A DNA stretch of 64,000 bases from Streptomyces smyrnaeus (GCF_017676345.1 NZ_JAFFZM010000027.1:22636-86635), one strand, 5' to 3'; numbered from the stretch's first letter, positions 1 to 8,489 are shown. Notes: generated by a model not told the origin, from the letters alone. A program made the numbers and translations.

Positions 1-67
1 CATCAGCGGGCGGGATGACCGTGACGTGCCCGGTGGCGAGCAGCTTGCGGTAGGCGACCGCTACCAC
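1..67 (-). CDS. Possible 5' end of a gene leaving the window
   Basis: On the minus strand a frame that is open to the window edge begins with a GTG at 67. It reads VVAVAYRKLLATGHVTVIPP, which looks more protein-like than the overlapping tail of the neighbouring membrane-protein ORF. The stretch is too short to assign. If real, it would overlap the end of the upstream gene, as in a coupled operon. The alternative is that the upstream ORF is frameshifted here and this is its true C-terminus, although an in-frame TAA lies just upstream of this frame. Confidence 0.2.
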   Translation of the reverse strand, partial: MVAVAYRKLLATGHVTVIPPAD

Positions 68-506
68 CGGTGCCCAGGTTACCGACCGTTACCTCGCTGG
101 GCTGGGCGTCGTCTGAGATTCTGATTGCCCTGGTAAGAGGCACATCCTCGTCCAAGACAAGGATTAGACGGGGAAGCACGATCGGCGCGACCAACCCGCC
201 AAGCTGGCGGGAAGCTCGGTGCTGACGGAACCATCCGCACATGTGTCCTCGAACGTGAGCCCGACGGGCTGCCCGGGCGCACCGGTTCCAGTCCCGGCGT
301 CGGGCTTTGAACTGCCTGTGGTGAATGCGGTTGGCCTGCATCTGGACCATGTCTGCGGAGTCGCCAGGGTGCATTGCCTCGATCACGGTAGCGATCCCGG
401 CGGCGAGCGTCCTGATCAGCAGGGTCAGTACCACGAGCAGCAAAAGAGGGAAGAGGGCCTTCCATGGAACGCCCAGTACAAGAAGGTCAAAAATCAGATT
501 GTTCAT
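3..506 (-). CDS. Small membrane-anchored hypothetical protein
   Basis: A 167-aa protein whose first 40 residues contain a strongly hydrophobic helix (ALFPLLLLVVLTLLIR), followed by a basic, Arg-rich cytoplasmic-looking part. The start is supported by a good ribosome-binding site, GGGGAGG, five bases before the ATG. The last ~25 residues are low-complexity and an alternative frame looks better there, so the true C-terminus is uncertain. It is the last visible member of a leftward run with the 59-aa gene and the sigma-like gene, although strong hairpins separate them. I recognise no family. Confidence 0.5.
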   Translation of the reverse strand: MNNLIFDLLVLGVPWKALFPLLLLVVLTLLIRTLAAGIATVIEAMHPGDSADMVQMQANRIHHRQFKARRRDWNRCARAARRAHVRGHMCGWFRQHRASRQLGGLVAPIVLPRLILVLDEDVPLTRAIRISDDAQPSEVTVGNLGTGGSGRLPQAARHRARHGHPAR

Positions 507-553
507 CAGGTCCTCCCCGTCGAGGGCTCAGGCAATAGCATCCACTCCCAGGT

Positions 554-588
554 GTGGGAAGGGCCCCCGATCAGCGGGCCCTTCCCAC
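554..588. terminator. Strong GC-rich hairpin terminator
   Basis: A perfect 13-bp inverted repeat (GTGGGAAGGGCCC at 554-566, complement at 576-588) with a 9-base loop. It lies downstream of the 59-aa gene on the minus strand and upstream of the membrane-protein gene. There is no U-tract, which is usual for Streptomyces terminators. Confidence 0.6.
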
Positions 589-639
589 CTTGCCGCATGT
601 CCCCGTAGCTCGCTGGGAACCTTACGAGGCGAGCGCTTT

Positions 640-819
640 CTACAGCCGTGTGGCCTGTCGGGGCAGGCTTGTACGTGCCGCCTCATCAGCATCAATGGGT
701 AGGACAAGCTGAGGCAGCCGGACTGTCGAGTTCGGTGTAATGAGCCTCAACACCAACAACACCAGGTTGTCCCATGAAGCCTTGAGTGTCGTAAGCCCTG
801 GATTATCTACAAGTTCCAT
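640..819 (-). CDS. 59-aa hypothetical protein
   Basis: A short ORF starting at an ATG with AGAGGAG about 9 bases upstream and ending in TAG. It reads MELVDNPGLTTLKASWDNLV and continues with a hydrophobic LLVLRLI segment and an acidic-then-basic tail. The ribosome-binding site and protein-like composition argue that it is real. It lies between two sets of terminator hairpins, downstream of the sigma-like gene in the same direction. No family is recognised; it could be a small partner of the sigma-like protein, but that is only a positional guess. Confidence 0.5.
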   Translation of the reverse strand: MELVDNPGLTTLKASWDNLVLLVLRLITPNSTVRLPQLVLPIDADEAARTSLPRQATRL

Positions 820-839
820 TCCTGTGTGCTCCTCTGTCT

Positions 840-945
840 TCGGCTCTAGGCCTTTGGCGGGCCTGGAGCCGAGCGGGATGGAGGGCTAGCGTCCCTCCCG
901 CCCCCGTACGGACTGGGCCTCCAGGCCGTACGGGAGCGGGACGCT
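840..945. terminator. Two tandem terminator hairpins
   Basis: Directly downstream of the sigma-like gene on the minus strand are two hairpins. One pairs 840-851 with 861-872 (12 bp, one G-U pair). The larger pairs 888-895 with 938-945 and has an inner 9-bp stem, CCCGTACGG at 903-911 with 926-934. Both precede the 59-aa gene, which therefore probably has its own promoter or depends on read-through. Confidence 0.6.
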
Positions 946-954
946 CTAGTTCTC

Positions 955-1614
955 CTAAATATGCGGAGGCTCGTAGCCGAGGTGTCTGAACTTTCCCTGC
1001 CGATAAGCTCTGTTGACTTTCCGCACGGCCTTGTACTTCATCTGCGTCACAGCTTTGACAGTGGTAGGCGGATTGAGCCACTCGGCTACTGCAGCGTTGT
1101 CCTCACCCAGGACCTGCGCCAGAACGTAGACATGCGCCTCGCGCTTGGTGAGAACCCCGGACTCGATGACCCCACGGGCTGCCTCGACCAGCTCAGTATT
1201 GAGCTGCAGCATGCTGTCGAGCTGGGGGTCGGTGTACTGCCGCTGGCGCAAGGCGTCCAGATGCTCGTCACCGACCAGCACTTCGATGGCCGTCCGCAGC
1301 TTGCTCAGTGCCTTGGTCACACAACTGTTGAGGTACGGGTCAAGATTCTCGACCGGCCCATGCCTCACGAGCCTGCGCTCAAGGCCAGCGAGAATCGACT
1401 GCCACATATCCTCGGCCATCTGCCAACCAGCCTTCCGGGCCATCCGCGCGATGTGCATACCGGACTGCTCAAAGGCGATCGCCAACTGCTCGCGTGTCTC
1501 GTTTGAGTGCCCGGGCAGCACGTCGACTGATGCTTCCGCATCGGCCGCAGGCGTGGAAGTCTGTACGGGAAGGTCAGAGGATGCTGAGCTCTCGCCGCGC
1601 ATCTCTTCGGGCAT
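955..1614 (-). CDS. Divergent sigma-70-like (ECF-type) protein
   Basis: A 219-aa protein resembling ECF sigma factors without being a close match. Residues ~44-110 look like region 2 (AGWQMAEDMWQSILAGLERR, then NLDPYLNSCVTKALSKLR, in the place of the usual domain 2 helices). Residues ~140-205 look like region 4 (LTKREAHVYVLAQVLGEDN followed by VKAVTQMKYKAVRKVNRAY, in the place of the usual helix-turn-helix). The first ~40 residues are a low-complexity tail. The start has CAGGAG six bases before the ATG. Likely role: promoter selection for RNA polymerase, perhaps for a mobile or accessory region. The alternative is a sigma-like DNA-binding protein that no longer acts as a sigma factor. Confidence 0.6.
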   Translation of the reverse strand: MPEEMRGESSASSDLPVQTSTPAADAEASVDVLPGHSNETREQLAIAFEQSGMHIARMARKAGWQMAEDMWQSILAGLERRLVRHGPVENLDPYLNSCVTKALSKLRTAIEVLVGDEHLDALRQRQYTDPQLDSMLQLNTELVEAARGVIESGVLTKREAHVYVLAQVLGEDNAAVAEWLNPPTTVKAVTQMKYKAVRKVNRAYRQGKFRHLGYEPPHI

Positions 1615-1858
1615 GGGTACTCCTGAGTCGAATCGGGTTGTCGCCCACCTTCAGGCGCAGCACCCCTCCCGAATCACCGAGGTTGCCGTATTACATGCTT
1701 AGTGTGCAGTCCAGGAGATTGGTTCCCTTTCAGCGGCACGTGGCGGTGCGACTGCGGTCGGTGTCGGGCAGGGGCGCGTCGCGCCGGCCTTGCTGCTGTG
1801 GTGTGCTGACGGCCTAGGTAAGGGCTGTACCGTAGCTGCTGGTCGCGGGGCCAGGCGG

Positions 1859-2255
1859 ATGCCGCGGGTGCTGCTCGTGGACGCAACCTCAACAACCGCA
1901 TGGCCATGAAGGCGGTCCTCGAGCCCCTCGACCAGGAAATCGTTGCGGTCTCCTCCGGCCGCGAAGCACTCAAGGAGCTGCTGGGCCACGACGACATCGC
2001 CGTCATCCTGCTGGATGTGCACATGCCGGGCATGCACGGCTACGAGACCGCCGCCCACATCAAACGCCGCCACCGCACCCACGAAATCCCCCATCATCTT
2101 TCTCACCGCCATGGGGCCCGACGACTCCGCCTGCGGGCTACGCCGCAGGCGGAGTAACTTACCTCGCCGAACCCTTCGCCCCCTGGGTCCTGCGCGCCAA
2201 GGTCGCCGTCTTCACCGGCATCCACCTCGAACGAAACCAACGCGGTAACCACTGA
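1859..2255 (+). pseudogene. Frameshifted CheY-like response regulator
   Basis: Three reading frames must be joined to recover one receiver domain. MPRVLLVDA (start 1859) holds the first strand. From about 1888 a second frame gives NRMAMKAVLEPLDQEIVAV and ILLDVHMPGMHGYETAAHIK, with the phosphoacceptor Asp in LLDVHMPG. After ~2090 a third gives IIFLTAMGP, and after ~2130 a fourth segment, TYLAEPFAPWVLRAKVAVF, with the terminal helix and a stop at 2255. At least three indels make it non-functional. Relatives are common in Streptomyces as single-domain regulators next to hybrid kinases; no kinase is present here. Confidence 0.8.
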
Positions 2256-2414
2256 CCGTTCCAATACTGCTTGCATGCACCGTCCCGCAGCATGCCGGTC
2301 CGGGGATTGTGGCCCGCAGGCTGTACTGTGACCCAAGCCGGACGCCACTGCCCACGTCCAACAACGTCAGGTGTGCCGCCCCGGGTGTGTCCCGTCAACG
2401 GCTGATCTTGGTTG

Positions 2415-2618
2415 TTAGGGGTGCGTGAAAAAGGGCCCGCTGCCGCGCGCAATTGGTGCGGTGCGGTGGTGCGCACGGTGCGGTGACGGGGACGATGATC
2501 CGCCGAACCCGGCGGCCGCTTCGGTGTCGCCAGCCTCCACGGCCTGACGGTAGTTGAAGGTGCTGAGTACCTCGTCCGGCGTCAGCGGAGCGAGGGGCAC
2601 GGTGGGGTTCTGGAACAT
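2415..2618 (-). CDS. Short ORF of unknown function
   Basis: A 67-aa ORF preceded by GAGGAG six bases before its ATG. The first 40 residues (MFQNPTVPLAPLTPDEVLST, then an acidic stretch ending in GFGG) look like a small structured peptide or a leader. The rest is His/Ser/Pro-rich and may be spurious. Possible peptide precursor or hypothetical protein; no modifying enzyme is adjacent, so no function is claimed. Confidence 0.3.
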   Translation of the reverse strand: MFQNPTVPLAPLTPDEVLSTFNYRQAVEAGDTEAAAGFGGSSSPSPHRAHHRTAPIARGSGPFFTHP

Positions 2619-2881
2619 GGTCGGCTCCTCACGTACAGGCCGCCCCGCTGATTACAGTGGCCTCGGGGCCGATGCTCGGGCCGCGGGGCTGGGGATAGAA
2701 CCCGTACACCGAAGGTGAACGCACCCGCTGGGCCGGCGCTCGTGTTGCCCTCTTCTCCAGGCTCGCTAACTGTGGCATTCCGTCCATTCCGGCAAGGGGG
2801 AAAGCTCCGTCCCGCGACGCTGCGCGATGGGTCGGGGAAGAGGCGCTGCCGTCCAGGGCGTGCCGTTGGGAGACTGCGGGG

Positions 2882-3349
2882 ATGACCACGCAGCGGCTGC
2901 CGTTCCCGATCCCGGACGAACGCGCCCACCTTTTCGTCGACAGCTACGCTGACATGCACGGCCTCGTTGAGGACCTGGTCGTGCCCGCCGGCATACCCGA
3001 GGCCGCGGCCACCGTCCTGGCTACGGCCCGCGAGCTGCTGCGCCAGTCGTACTACTGCTACGAGTTCTCCACCGTGGCGGTCATGCACTCCCTGATCGCG
3101 GTGGAGATCGTGCTGCGCGACCGTATCCCGGACGCGGGCAAGAAGCCGCTGCACCAGCTCATCAAGCAGGGCGCCTCCGACGGGATCCTGACAGCCCGGC
3201 AGGCGGAGTACCTTGACGACGGCCGGAAGATCCGCAACGGCATGGCGCACGGCCAGACCACGCACGCGGTGATGCCGCCGGCCATGGCGGTGCCGATGGT
3301 GACGACTTCGTTCGCGATCGTCTCCGAGCTCTGCACCGCACCTACCTGA
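2882..3349 (+). CDS. Protein with HEPN-like motif
   Basis: A 155-aa helical protein. Near its C-terminus (residues 118-123) it has RNGMAH, which fits the RNxxxH signature of HEPN domains, preceded by a helix pair (LRQSYYCYEFSTVAVMHSLI, then LHQLIKQGASDGILT). HEPN proteins are often RNases in toxin-antitoxin and antiphage systems, or non-catalytic helper domains. No cognate antitoxin (MNT nucleotidyltransferase) is next to it, so an RNase role is only an inference. The start follows GGGAGACTGCGGGG. It lies upstream of a replication-relaxation gene and 2.6 kb before the Shedu gene. Confidence 0.5.
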   Translation: MTTQRLPFPIPDERAHLFVDSYADMHGLVEDLVVPAGIPEAAATVLATARELLRQSYYCYEFSTVAVMHSLIAVEIVLRDRIPDAGKKPLHQLIKQGASDGILTARQAEYLDDGRKIRNGMAHGQTTHAVMPPAMAVPMVTTSFAIVSELCTAPT

Positions 3350-3470
3350 CGATCACGGCTCGGTAACGACACTCAGTGAAGCGTCACACCGTCGATTTTC
3401 GCCACACCTCTACCAGGTGACGGCGGGATTCTGTCCGGAGTACCGCGCCACCTGCGTGAGGAGCCTTGCC

Positions 3471-4529
3471 ATGACGTACACCAGCAGCGCCCGGCAGCCC
3501 GAGCCGGAGTCGCGTCCGACCCGGACAAGGGGTGCTGAACGCCCGGCGGGCGGCCCGCAATCCAGTGCCGTGAACGGTGCCGCGAACGATTCCAACGTTG
3601 TGCCCATCACCGCAGCTCACAGCGCGCGCCAGAGGACCTCCCGGCACGCTGACACCTCTCTCCCTTCCCCTGAGACATCAGCGAAGGGGAAGAGGTCCAC
3701 TCCCACGGCCGGGAAGGTGCGGGCCGATGCGCTTCGGATGCTGGGGTGTGTGCGGATAGCCACGGTGCGGCAGATGGCTCAGGTGATCACGAAGGATGAG
3801 TCGGACGGCCGGTCGTACGTGCGCAGGGCGATGAAGGAACTGGCGGAGCTGAGGCTGGCGGAGACGAACGGCAAGGCGGGCAAGCACCCGATCTGGAACC
3901 TGACTCCGGCGGGACAGAAGGCTCTGGCCGACGGCAACGAGCTGCCTCCCCGTCCGCAGGCCGGCACCGGAGCGAAGGCGGTGAAGGCCGGGTTCGGTCC
4001 GCACGGCGTCGCGGTGACGGACATGATCCTCGCCTACGGCGGCCGCAAGCACCTGACCGACTGGCAGGTGGAGGTCAACCACGCCATCAAGGCGACCGGC
4101 CTCAGCTTCAACCCCGACGCCGTCCTCGCGCTGCCGACCAAAACCAGCGAGGTGCGCCTCTTCGAACTCGACAACGGCACCATGTCCCAGGCCCGCCTCG
4201 CCAAGGAGGCCTGGGACTACGAGCGCTACGCCGGGCACCGCGTCTGGGAAGGCGCCCGCGGCACGATCGGCAACACGTTCCCGTTCTGGCAGCGCCACCG
4301 CTACACCCGCTCCCAGACCTTCCCGCGGCTGCACGTCGTCCTGGCGGGCAAGGAGGAGCACCTGCTCGACAACCGCCTCCAGGCGCTCGCCGACGACGTG
4401 AAGGGCATGGCCGTCGCGGTGTGGGTGAACACACTGCCCCGGCTCCAGCGAGGCGAGCCCTGGTACGAGATCGGCGTCGACGACCCCGACCGGCGCCGCC
4501 GGTGCTACCCCGAACCCGTAGGCCGCTGA
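3471..4529 (+). CDS. Replication-relaxation family protein
   Basis: A 352-aa protein of the replication-relaxation family, found on Streptomyces plasmids and integrative elements. An unstructured, Ser/Pro-rich N-terminus (~80 residues) is followed by a winged helix (LRMLGCVRIATVRQMAQVIT, then VRRAMKELAELRLAE). A nuclease-like core follows, with FNPDAVLAL and the acidic strand EVRLFELDNGTMS, which resembles a PD-(D/E)XK-type sheet. I chose the ATG at 3471 because GAGGAG lies eight bases upstream; the frame is open further back. It is thought to act in plasmid replication or transfer. It converges on the next minus-strand gene across a bidirectional terminator. Confidence 0.75.
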   Translation: MTYTSSARQPEPESRPTRTRGAERPAGGPQSSAVNGAANDSNVVPITAAHSARQRTSRHADTSLPSPETSAKGKRSTPTAGKVRADALRMLGCVRIATVRQMAQVITKDESDGRSYVRRAMKELAELRLAETNGKAGKHPIWNLTPAGQKALADGNELPPRPQAGTGAKAVKAGFGPHGVAVTDMILAYGGRKHLTDWQVEVNHAIKATGLSFNPDAVLALPTKTSEVRLFELDNGTMSQARLAKEAWDYERYAGHRVWEGARGTIGNTFPFWQRHRYTRSQTFPRLHVVLAGKEEHLLDNRLQALADDVKGMAVAVWVNTLPRLQRGEPWYEIGVDDPDRRRRCYPEPVGR

Positions 4530-4542
4530 GCCGCGCGCGACG

Positions 4543-4576
4543 CCGGGCAAGCCCTTCGCGCGAGGGGCTTGCCCGG
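4543..4576. terminator. Bidirectional terminator between convergent genes
   Basis: A perfect 12-bp stem, CCGGGCAAGCCC (4543-4554) with its complement at 4565-4576, and a 10-base loop. It sits 13 bases after the stop of the replication-relaxation gene and just beyond the stop of the opposite-strand gene, so it can serve both. Confidence 0.7.
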
Positions 4577-4583
4577 GGCACGG

Positions 4584-5288
4584 CTACACGAGGGCGGCGG
4601 CCACGGTCTCGAGGACAGCGCGCTGCTGCGGATCGACGGGCGCGTCGGCCTGGCGCAGCGAGCGCAGCGTGCTGCCTTCGACGCACAGCCTGCACAGCCC
4701 GAACACCGGCATCGGACCGGCACCGATGAGGGTGTGCGAGGTGGAGCTCTCGTAGACAGGGCGGTAGCAGCCGGGGCACAGCTGGCAGTCCTCGGGCTCA
4801 TCCGCCGGCAGCGCGTCGGGGCCGAGCAGCGGGACGATCCGGCGGAGGTTCTCCCCGGCCTCCGCCCACAGTCCCATCGGCCGTTCCGCGGACCGCTCGA
4901 ACACGACGTCGCTGTCCGGGCCTTCGCTGGTGCGGACCCGGGCCAGCGTGCCGACGCCTTCCTCGGGGTGGTCGGGAAGGAACGCCAGGACGGTCCGGTA
5001 GCCGGGCCCCTCGGTCACGCCGAAGACATGTCCCTGCCCGGCAGCGAGCGCCGCGGCCACCTCCTTCAGCCCCTGGCCGTCGTCGTCGTTGCGCAGACGC
5101 AGCGGCCACGCAGCCGGAGCGTCGTCGATCTCGGCAGGGGAGGAGGTGATCAGGATGCCGTTGCCGGACTGGCGGACGTCCAGGTGCTGCATTCCCCGGG
5201 TGGAGTGGAAGGCGGTGCCGAACCATTCCGTGGTCGGCTGGCTCTCGCCCCGTGGGCGGCGTGGCTTGTGCTGCTTGTGACGTCCCAT
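4584..5288 (-). CDS. Hypothetical protein with zinc-ribbon-like C-terminus
   Basis: A 234-aa protein from the ATG at 5288 (MGRHKQHKPRRPRGE), which has GCGAGG upstream; the frame is open to 5390, so a longer form is possible. The N-terminus is very basic. The C-terminal third carries paired cysteines, CQLCPGC and CRLC about 30 residues apart, suggesting a bound zinc. The middle has no motif I recognise. It is transcribed toward the replication-relaxation gene. Function unknown; similar basic Cys-containing proteins occur on actinobacterial plasmids. Confidence 0.5.
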   Translation of the reverse strand: MGRHKQHKPRRPRGESQPTTEWFGTAFHSTRGMQHLDVRQSGNGILITSSPAEIDDAPAAWPLRLRNDDDGQGLKEVAAALAAGQGHVFGVTEGPGYRTVLAFLPDHPEEGVGTLARVRTSEGPDSDVVFERSAERPMGLWAEAGENLRRIVPLLGPDALPADEPEDCQLCPGCYRPVYESSTSHTLIGAGPMPVFGLCRLCVEGSTLRSLRQADAPVDPQQRAVLETVAAALV

Positions 5289-5440
5289 GTTGTGCCTCGC
5301 AGACGTGGGCCCGTGCACGGGCCGGATCGGTCCGCTGACCCCACAACCGGCTGCCCGGCAGGTCGGGTGCGCCACGGGCCCGTCATTCACCCGCCCAGCC
5401 GATCCGGCTGTCGGGTGCCCGCTGTGAAAGCGGTCGTTGT

Positions 5441-5790
5441 CAGTCGGCTACGACGTCGCGTAGTTCCTGTACGGCGCGTTCGCGGTGGTGCTGTGCGGGG
5501 ATCGCCTCGTACAGGTCCAGGGCGCGACGGCGGACCAGGCCGGTTCGGTAGTCGACGGGCAGCGACTGTGCGACGGCACGCCTCTTCGCTGTCGCCGTCG
5601 TGATGGGCACAGGCGGCACCGTAGATGTACAGCAAAGTGCGCGTCATCGTGCTGGTCGGCGCGGACAACTCCAGCGCCCGCTGCTGGCTCTCCTGAGCGC
5701 GGAGGGTGTCCCCGAGCGTGGTGAACGCGTGGCTGAGGTGGACGTGGTGCTTCTGCTCGCCGTACGTCAGCCACGTGTCCGACCGCTCGC
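5441..5790 (-). pseudogene. C-terminal remnant of an XRE/TPR regulator
   Basis: The minus strand encodes DTWLTYGEQKHHVHLSHAFT and LELSAPTSTMTRTLL, then after a one-base frameshift near 5580 SLPVDYRTGLVRRRALDLYE and a stop. These match the C-terminal TPR region of the intact regulator at 48685-50013 almost residue for residue. The N-terminal helix-turn-helix half is missing. It is a dead fragment left by a rearrangement, and it shows that relatives of that regulator occurred more than once in this replicon. Confidence 0.8.
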
Positions 5791-5956
5791 ACTCGCCGGA
5801 GCGGGCCGCGCTGACGGCGGGTGGGCCGGGGCGGGCCGGTCGGCGGTTCCCCACCGCCCCGCTGCCGCGCTGCGCTTCGTCGTCTGACGTCTCGTCCGAC
5901 AGATGGAAAGTTCCGATCGACCGGCACTTGACCGGCCTGCCCTCCATCCTGGACAC

Positions 5957-7927
5957 ATGACGTCCAGTGACCCCGCCCCGGCACACGCGCAGCCATCGAT
6001 CACGACGGTGACGCGGCACGACATCTTCAGCTATCTGCGCGGGATATCGAGCCCCTGGTGGGGGAAACTGGACGAGGTCACGTTCCTGGAGGGCCTCTAC
6101 GACCTGGACCGACCTGCGGCCGAGAACGGCCAGCTCCCGACTGTCCGTGCCGATATCCAGCAGCACCGGTTCAACAACGAAGATCTGCCCGACGACTGGA
6201 TCTTCGAGGACTCTCGGTTGGAGCTCTCCGACGGGCCGGACGAGGTGCTGCTTGCCTTCCTGGCACGAATGGTCCATCCCGAGGTTGCGGCCGGCGTCGA
6301 GGAGGCGATGAAGCAGGTTGAGGAGCTGAACCGGCTGCTGCCGCTGAACGACGACGACACGGGCAAGCTCGACCTCGTCCTCGGGCAGACCTACAGCCTC
6401 CTAGACTGCGCCGGCGAGGAGACCGCATGCGACCTGCTGCGTACAGCTGTCCTGACCCTGCGCCGCGACGGCGGCTTCTTTAACCCCGTGCCTGGTGACG
6501 GTTGGACGGCGGACACCTACGAGGCGGTCCTGACCGTGGAGCGCGAGCTCCTGCCCATCTGTGCCCCGGAGACGAAGGAGGTGATCTGGGGGACACTGGA
6601 GACCCTGCTCAGCCAGCTCGGACGCACCGACGTCCAGGACCTCGTGGTCGAAGGCGATACCCGGCCGCTGCCCCACATCCCGCCGGACTGGCGGGCCCAA
6701 GCCACTGCACCCGCCACCCCCATCGTTCGTGGTCTCCGCCTCCCCTTCACCACCACCGAGTTCGACGTCACCCGCGGGGACTTCGCCGACCTGGAGATCC
6801 GTGCCTCGCATGACAGCAGCGGGTTCCACTACCTCTACGACACCCGCGCACGTCGGATGATCACCGACTTCGTTCTCGACGCCCGGCCCCAGGTGGCCAC
6901 GCTGTGCAGCGTCACCATCATCAAGAAGGGCAGCACCTTCACGCCGAGGGTCAAGCTGTGGAAGAAGGACAAGAAGAAAGCAGGTGAGGTCCCCGCGACG
7001 AACACGTTGCCCGACACCGGGGCCACCCGGGCTGTCAAGGCGCTCGTCGACACCGGGGATGTCCACGAGAACTTCTGGAAGGTCATCAACTTCCTCCAGG
7101 GCTGCGCCGGGCTGAGCACGCCCGGCGGCTCCCTCCAGCTCGTGGCCGGAGACGAGGCCCAGCTGACCCAGATGCTGACCGGCCAGGACCGGACGATGGT
7201 TCTCGGTGCGGTCAGGACCGCGATCGGCGGCGGGCTCACCGAGGAGGACATCCGGTTGATCAGCAACCGCAGGGAGCAGCTCAAGAGGTTCGAGCGGCTG
7301 CTGAACGATCCGCACTACTTTCAGCAGGAGGAGAGCCTTGCGACGACGCGCGGGGCGGAGGCGGTCTGGCAGGCCTTCTTCGAGGCGAACCAGTGGATCT
7401 TCGGCTACGGGCTCAACCTCATCGCCTGTGAATCCATCGACGACGGCAAACTGGAACGCATCACCACCGGTGCCGACATCTTCGGCGGAGCCGGGAAACG
7501 CATCGACGCCATCATGCGTTCCAAGGGCCTGATCAGCAGCATGCTCTTCTGCGAAATCAAGACCCACGACACGGAGCTGCTCGCCAAGGCCCCGTACCGC
7601 GCGGGCGTATACCAGGCATCGAAAGAACTGGGCGGCGGCGTGGCGCAGGTGCAGAAGACCGTGGGCAAGGCCCAGCAGCTCATCTCCCGCGAGTTCCTCA
7701 ACCATATCTACGACGACGACGGCACTCCGACCGGCGTCGAACTGTCCACCACCCGGCCCCGGCAGGTCGTGGTGATCGGGAGCCTGCGCGAATTCACCCA
7801 CAACGGCCATGTGAACCCGGAGAAGATCAGCTCCTTCGAGCTGTACCGGACATCGATCCAGGACGTCGAGATCATCACGTTCGACGAGCTCTACCAACGG
7901 GCGTGCTTCATCGTCGAAGATCGCTAA
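5957..7927 (+). CDS. sduA: Shedu-type antiphage nuclease with AbiJ-like N-terminal domain
   Basis: A 656-aa protein from the ATG at 5957 (18 codons longer if the in-frame ATG at 5903 is used). Residues ~15-110 (SYLRGISSPWWGKLDEVTFL, then IQQHRFNNEDLPDDWIFEDS) resemble the AbiJ N-terminal domain 3 seen in abortive-infection proteins. The C-terminal ~200 residues are the Shedu nuclease domain (DUF4263): WIFGYGLNL, then D517 in KRIDAIM and E533-x-K535 in MLFCEIKTHDTELL form a PD-(D/E)XK site. RQVVVIGSLREF and VEIITFDELYQRA are also characteristic. Shedu proteins act alone to protect cells from phage. It is a single gene here with no obvious partner, within a defence-rich region. Confidence 0.85.
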   Translation: MTSSDPAPAHAQPSITTVTRHDIFSYLRGISSPWWGKLDEVTFLEGLYDLDRPAAENGQLPTVRADIQQHRFNNEDLPDDWIFEDSRLELSDGPDEVLLAFLARMVHPEVAAGVEEAMKQVEELNRLLPLNDDDTGKLDLVLGQTYSLLDCAGEETACDLLRTAVLTLRRDGGFFNPVPGDGWTADTYEAVLTVERELLPICAPETKEVIWGTLETLLSQLGRTDVQDLVVEGDTRPLPHIPPDWRAQATAPATPIVRGLRLPFTTTEFDVTRGDFADLEIRASHDSSGFHYLYDTRARRMITDFVLDARPQVATLCSVTIIKKGSTFTPRVKLWKKDKKKAGEVPATNTLPDTGATRAVKALVDTGDVHENFWKVINFLQGCAGLSTPGGSLQLVAGDEAQLTQMLTGQDRTMVLGAVRTAIGGGLTEEDIRLISNRREQLKRFERLLNDPHYFQQEESLATTRGAEAVWQAFFEANQWIFGYGLNLIACESIDDGKLERITTGADIFGGAGKRIDAIMRSKGLISSMLFCEIKTHDTELLAKAPYRAGVYQASKELGGGVAQVQKTVGKAQQLISREFLNHIYDDDGTPTGVELSTTRPRQVVVIGSLREFTHNGHVNPEKISSFELYRTSIQDVEIITFDELYQRACFIVEDR

Positions 7928-8080
7928 GACTCCCATCCACCGGTCTGGTTGGCCTGTGGGTGTGTCCAGTACGTACGGCGGCCCGCGTGTGGTGACCGTC
8001 GTACGGGGTGGGCCGCTGGTAGCCCCGGCTCGGACCGGGACCACCAGGTCGGCGGATGTGGGCTCAGCGGGGGCGCCGGG

Positions 8081-8323
8081 TCAGCGCTGCTGGATCCACC
8101 AGATGATCCACGCGGTGCCGCTAGCGCCCAGGGCGCCAGTGGAGCCGCGGACGATGCCGTGGCCCGCGGTACTGGCGAGGGCGCGCAGGCGACGGCGGAG
8201 ACCGCCGTCCAGCAGCCGCCGCAACCGGGTCCGGATCTCGGACCGGATGTGGCGCAGCTTGCCGCTGCCCTGGTGATGCCGGGTCGACGCCGGCCGGTCG
8301 GTGCCCTTAGGCTCGTTGGACAT
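8081..8323 (-). CDS. Small basic protein with C-terminal membrane helix
   Basis: An 80-aa protein starting MSNEPKGTDRP at 8323, where AAGGAGG lies 11 bases upstream; an upstream ATG at 8365 would add 14 residues. The middle is Arg-rich (RSEIRTRLRRLL and LRRRLRAL), and the C-terminus ends in a short hydrophobic segment, TAWIIWWIQQR. It follows the winged-helix gene in the same direction, probably as an operon. Such small proteins accompany plasmid and ICE genes in Streptomyces. Function unknown. Confidence 0.5.
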   Translation of the reverse strand: MSNEPKGTDRPASTRHHQGSGKLRHIRSEIRTRLRRLLDGGLRRRLRALASTAGHGIVRGSTGALGASGTAWIIWWIQQR

Positions 8324-8489
8324 GCTGATGGTGCCTCCTTGGGGAGTGACTGTCGGTTTCTTCACTGGGCGGCTCCCTGCTGGAACAGGGGGCCGTCGCC
8401 CGTTTGCGGGGCGGCGGCCTGAACCGCGCCCGACCCGTGTGCGAGGGGCCGGGAGTCGTAGGACCGGGGCTGTAGCGCCCCGGTGGTGT

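Noticed and set aside
6401..8044. 547-aa ORF opposite the Shedu gene
   Set aside because: Shadow frame; the plus-strand frame has the nuclease motifs and normal composition.
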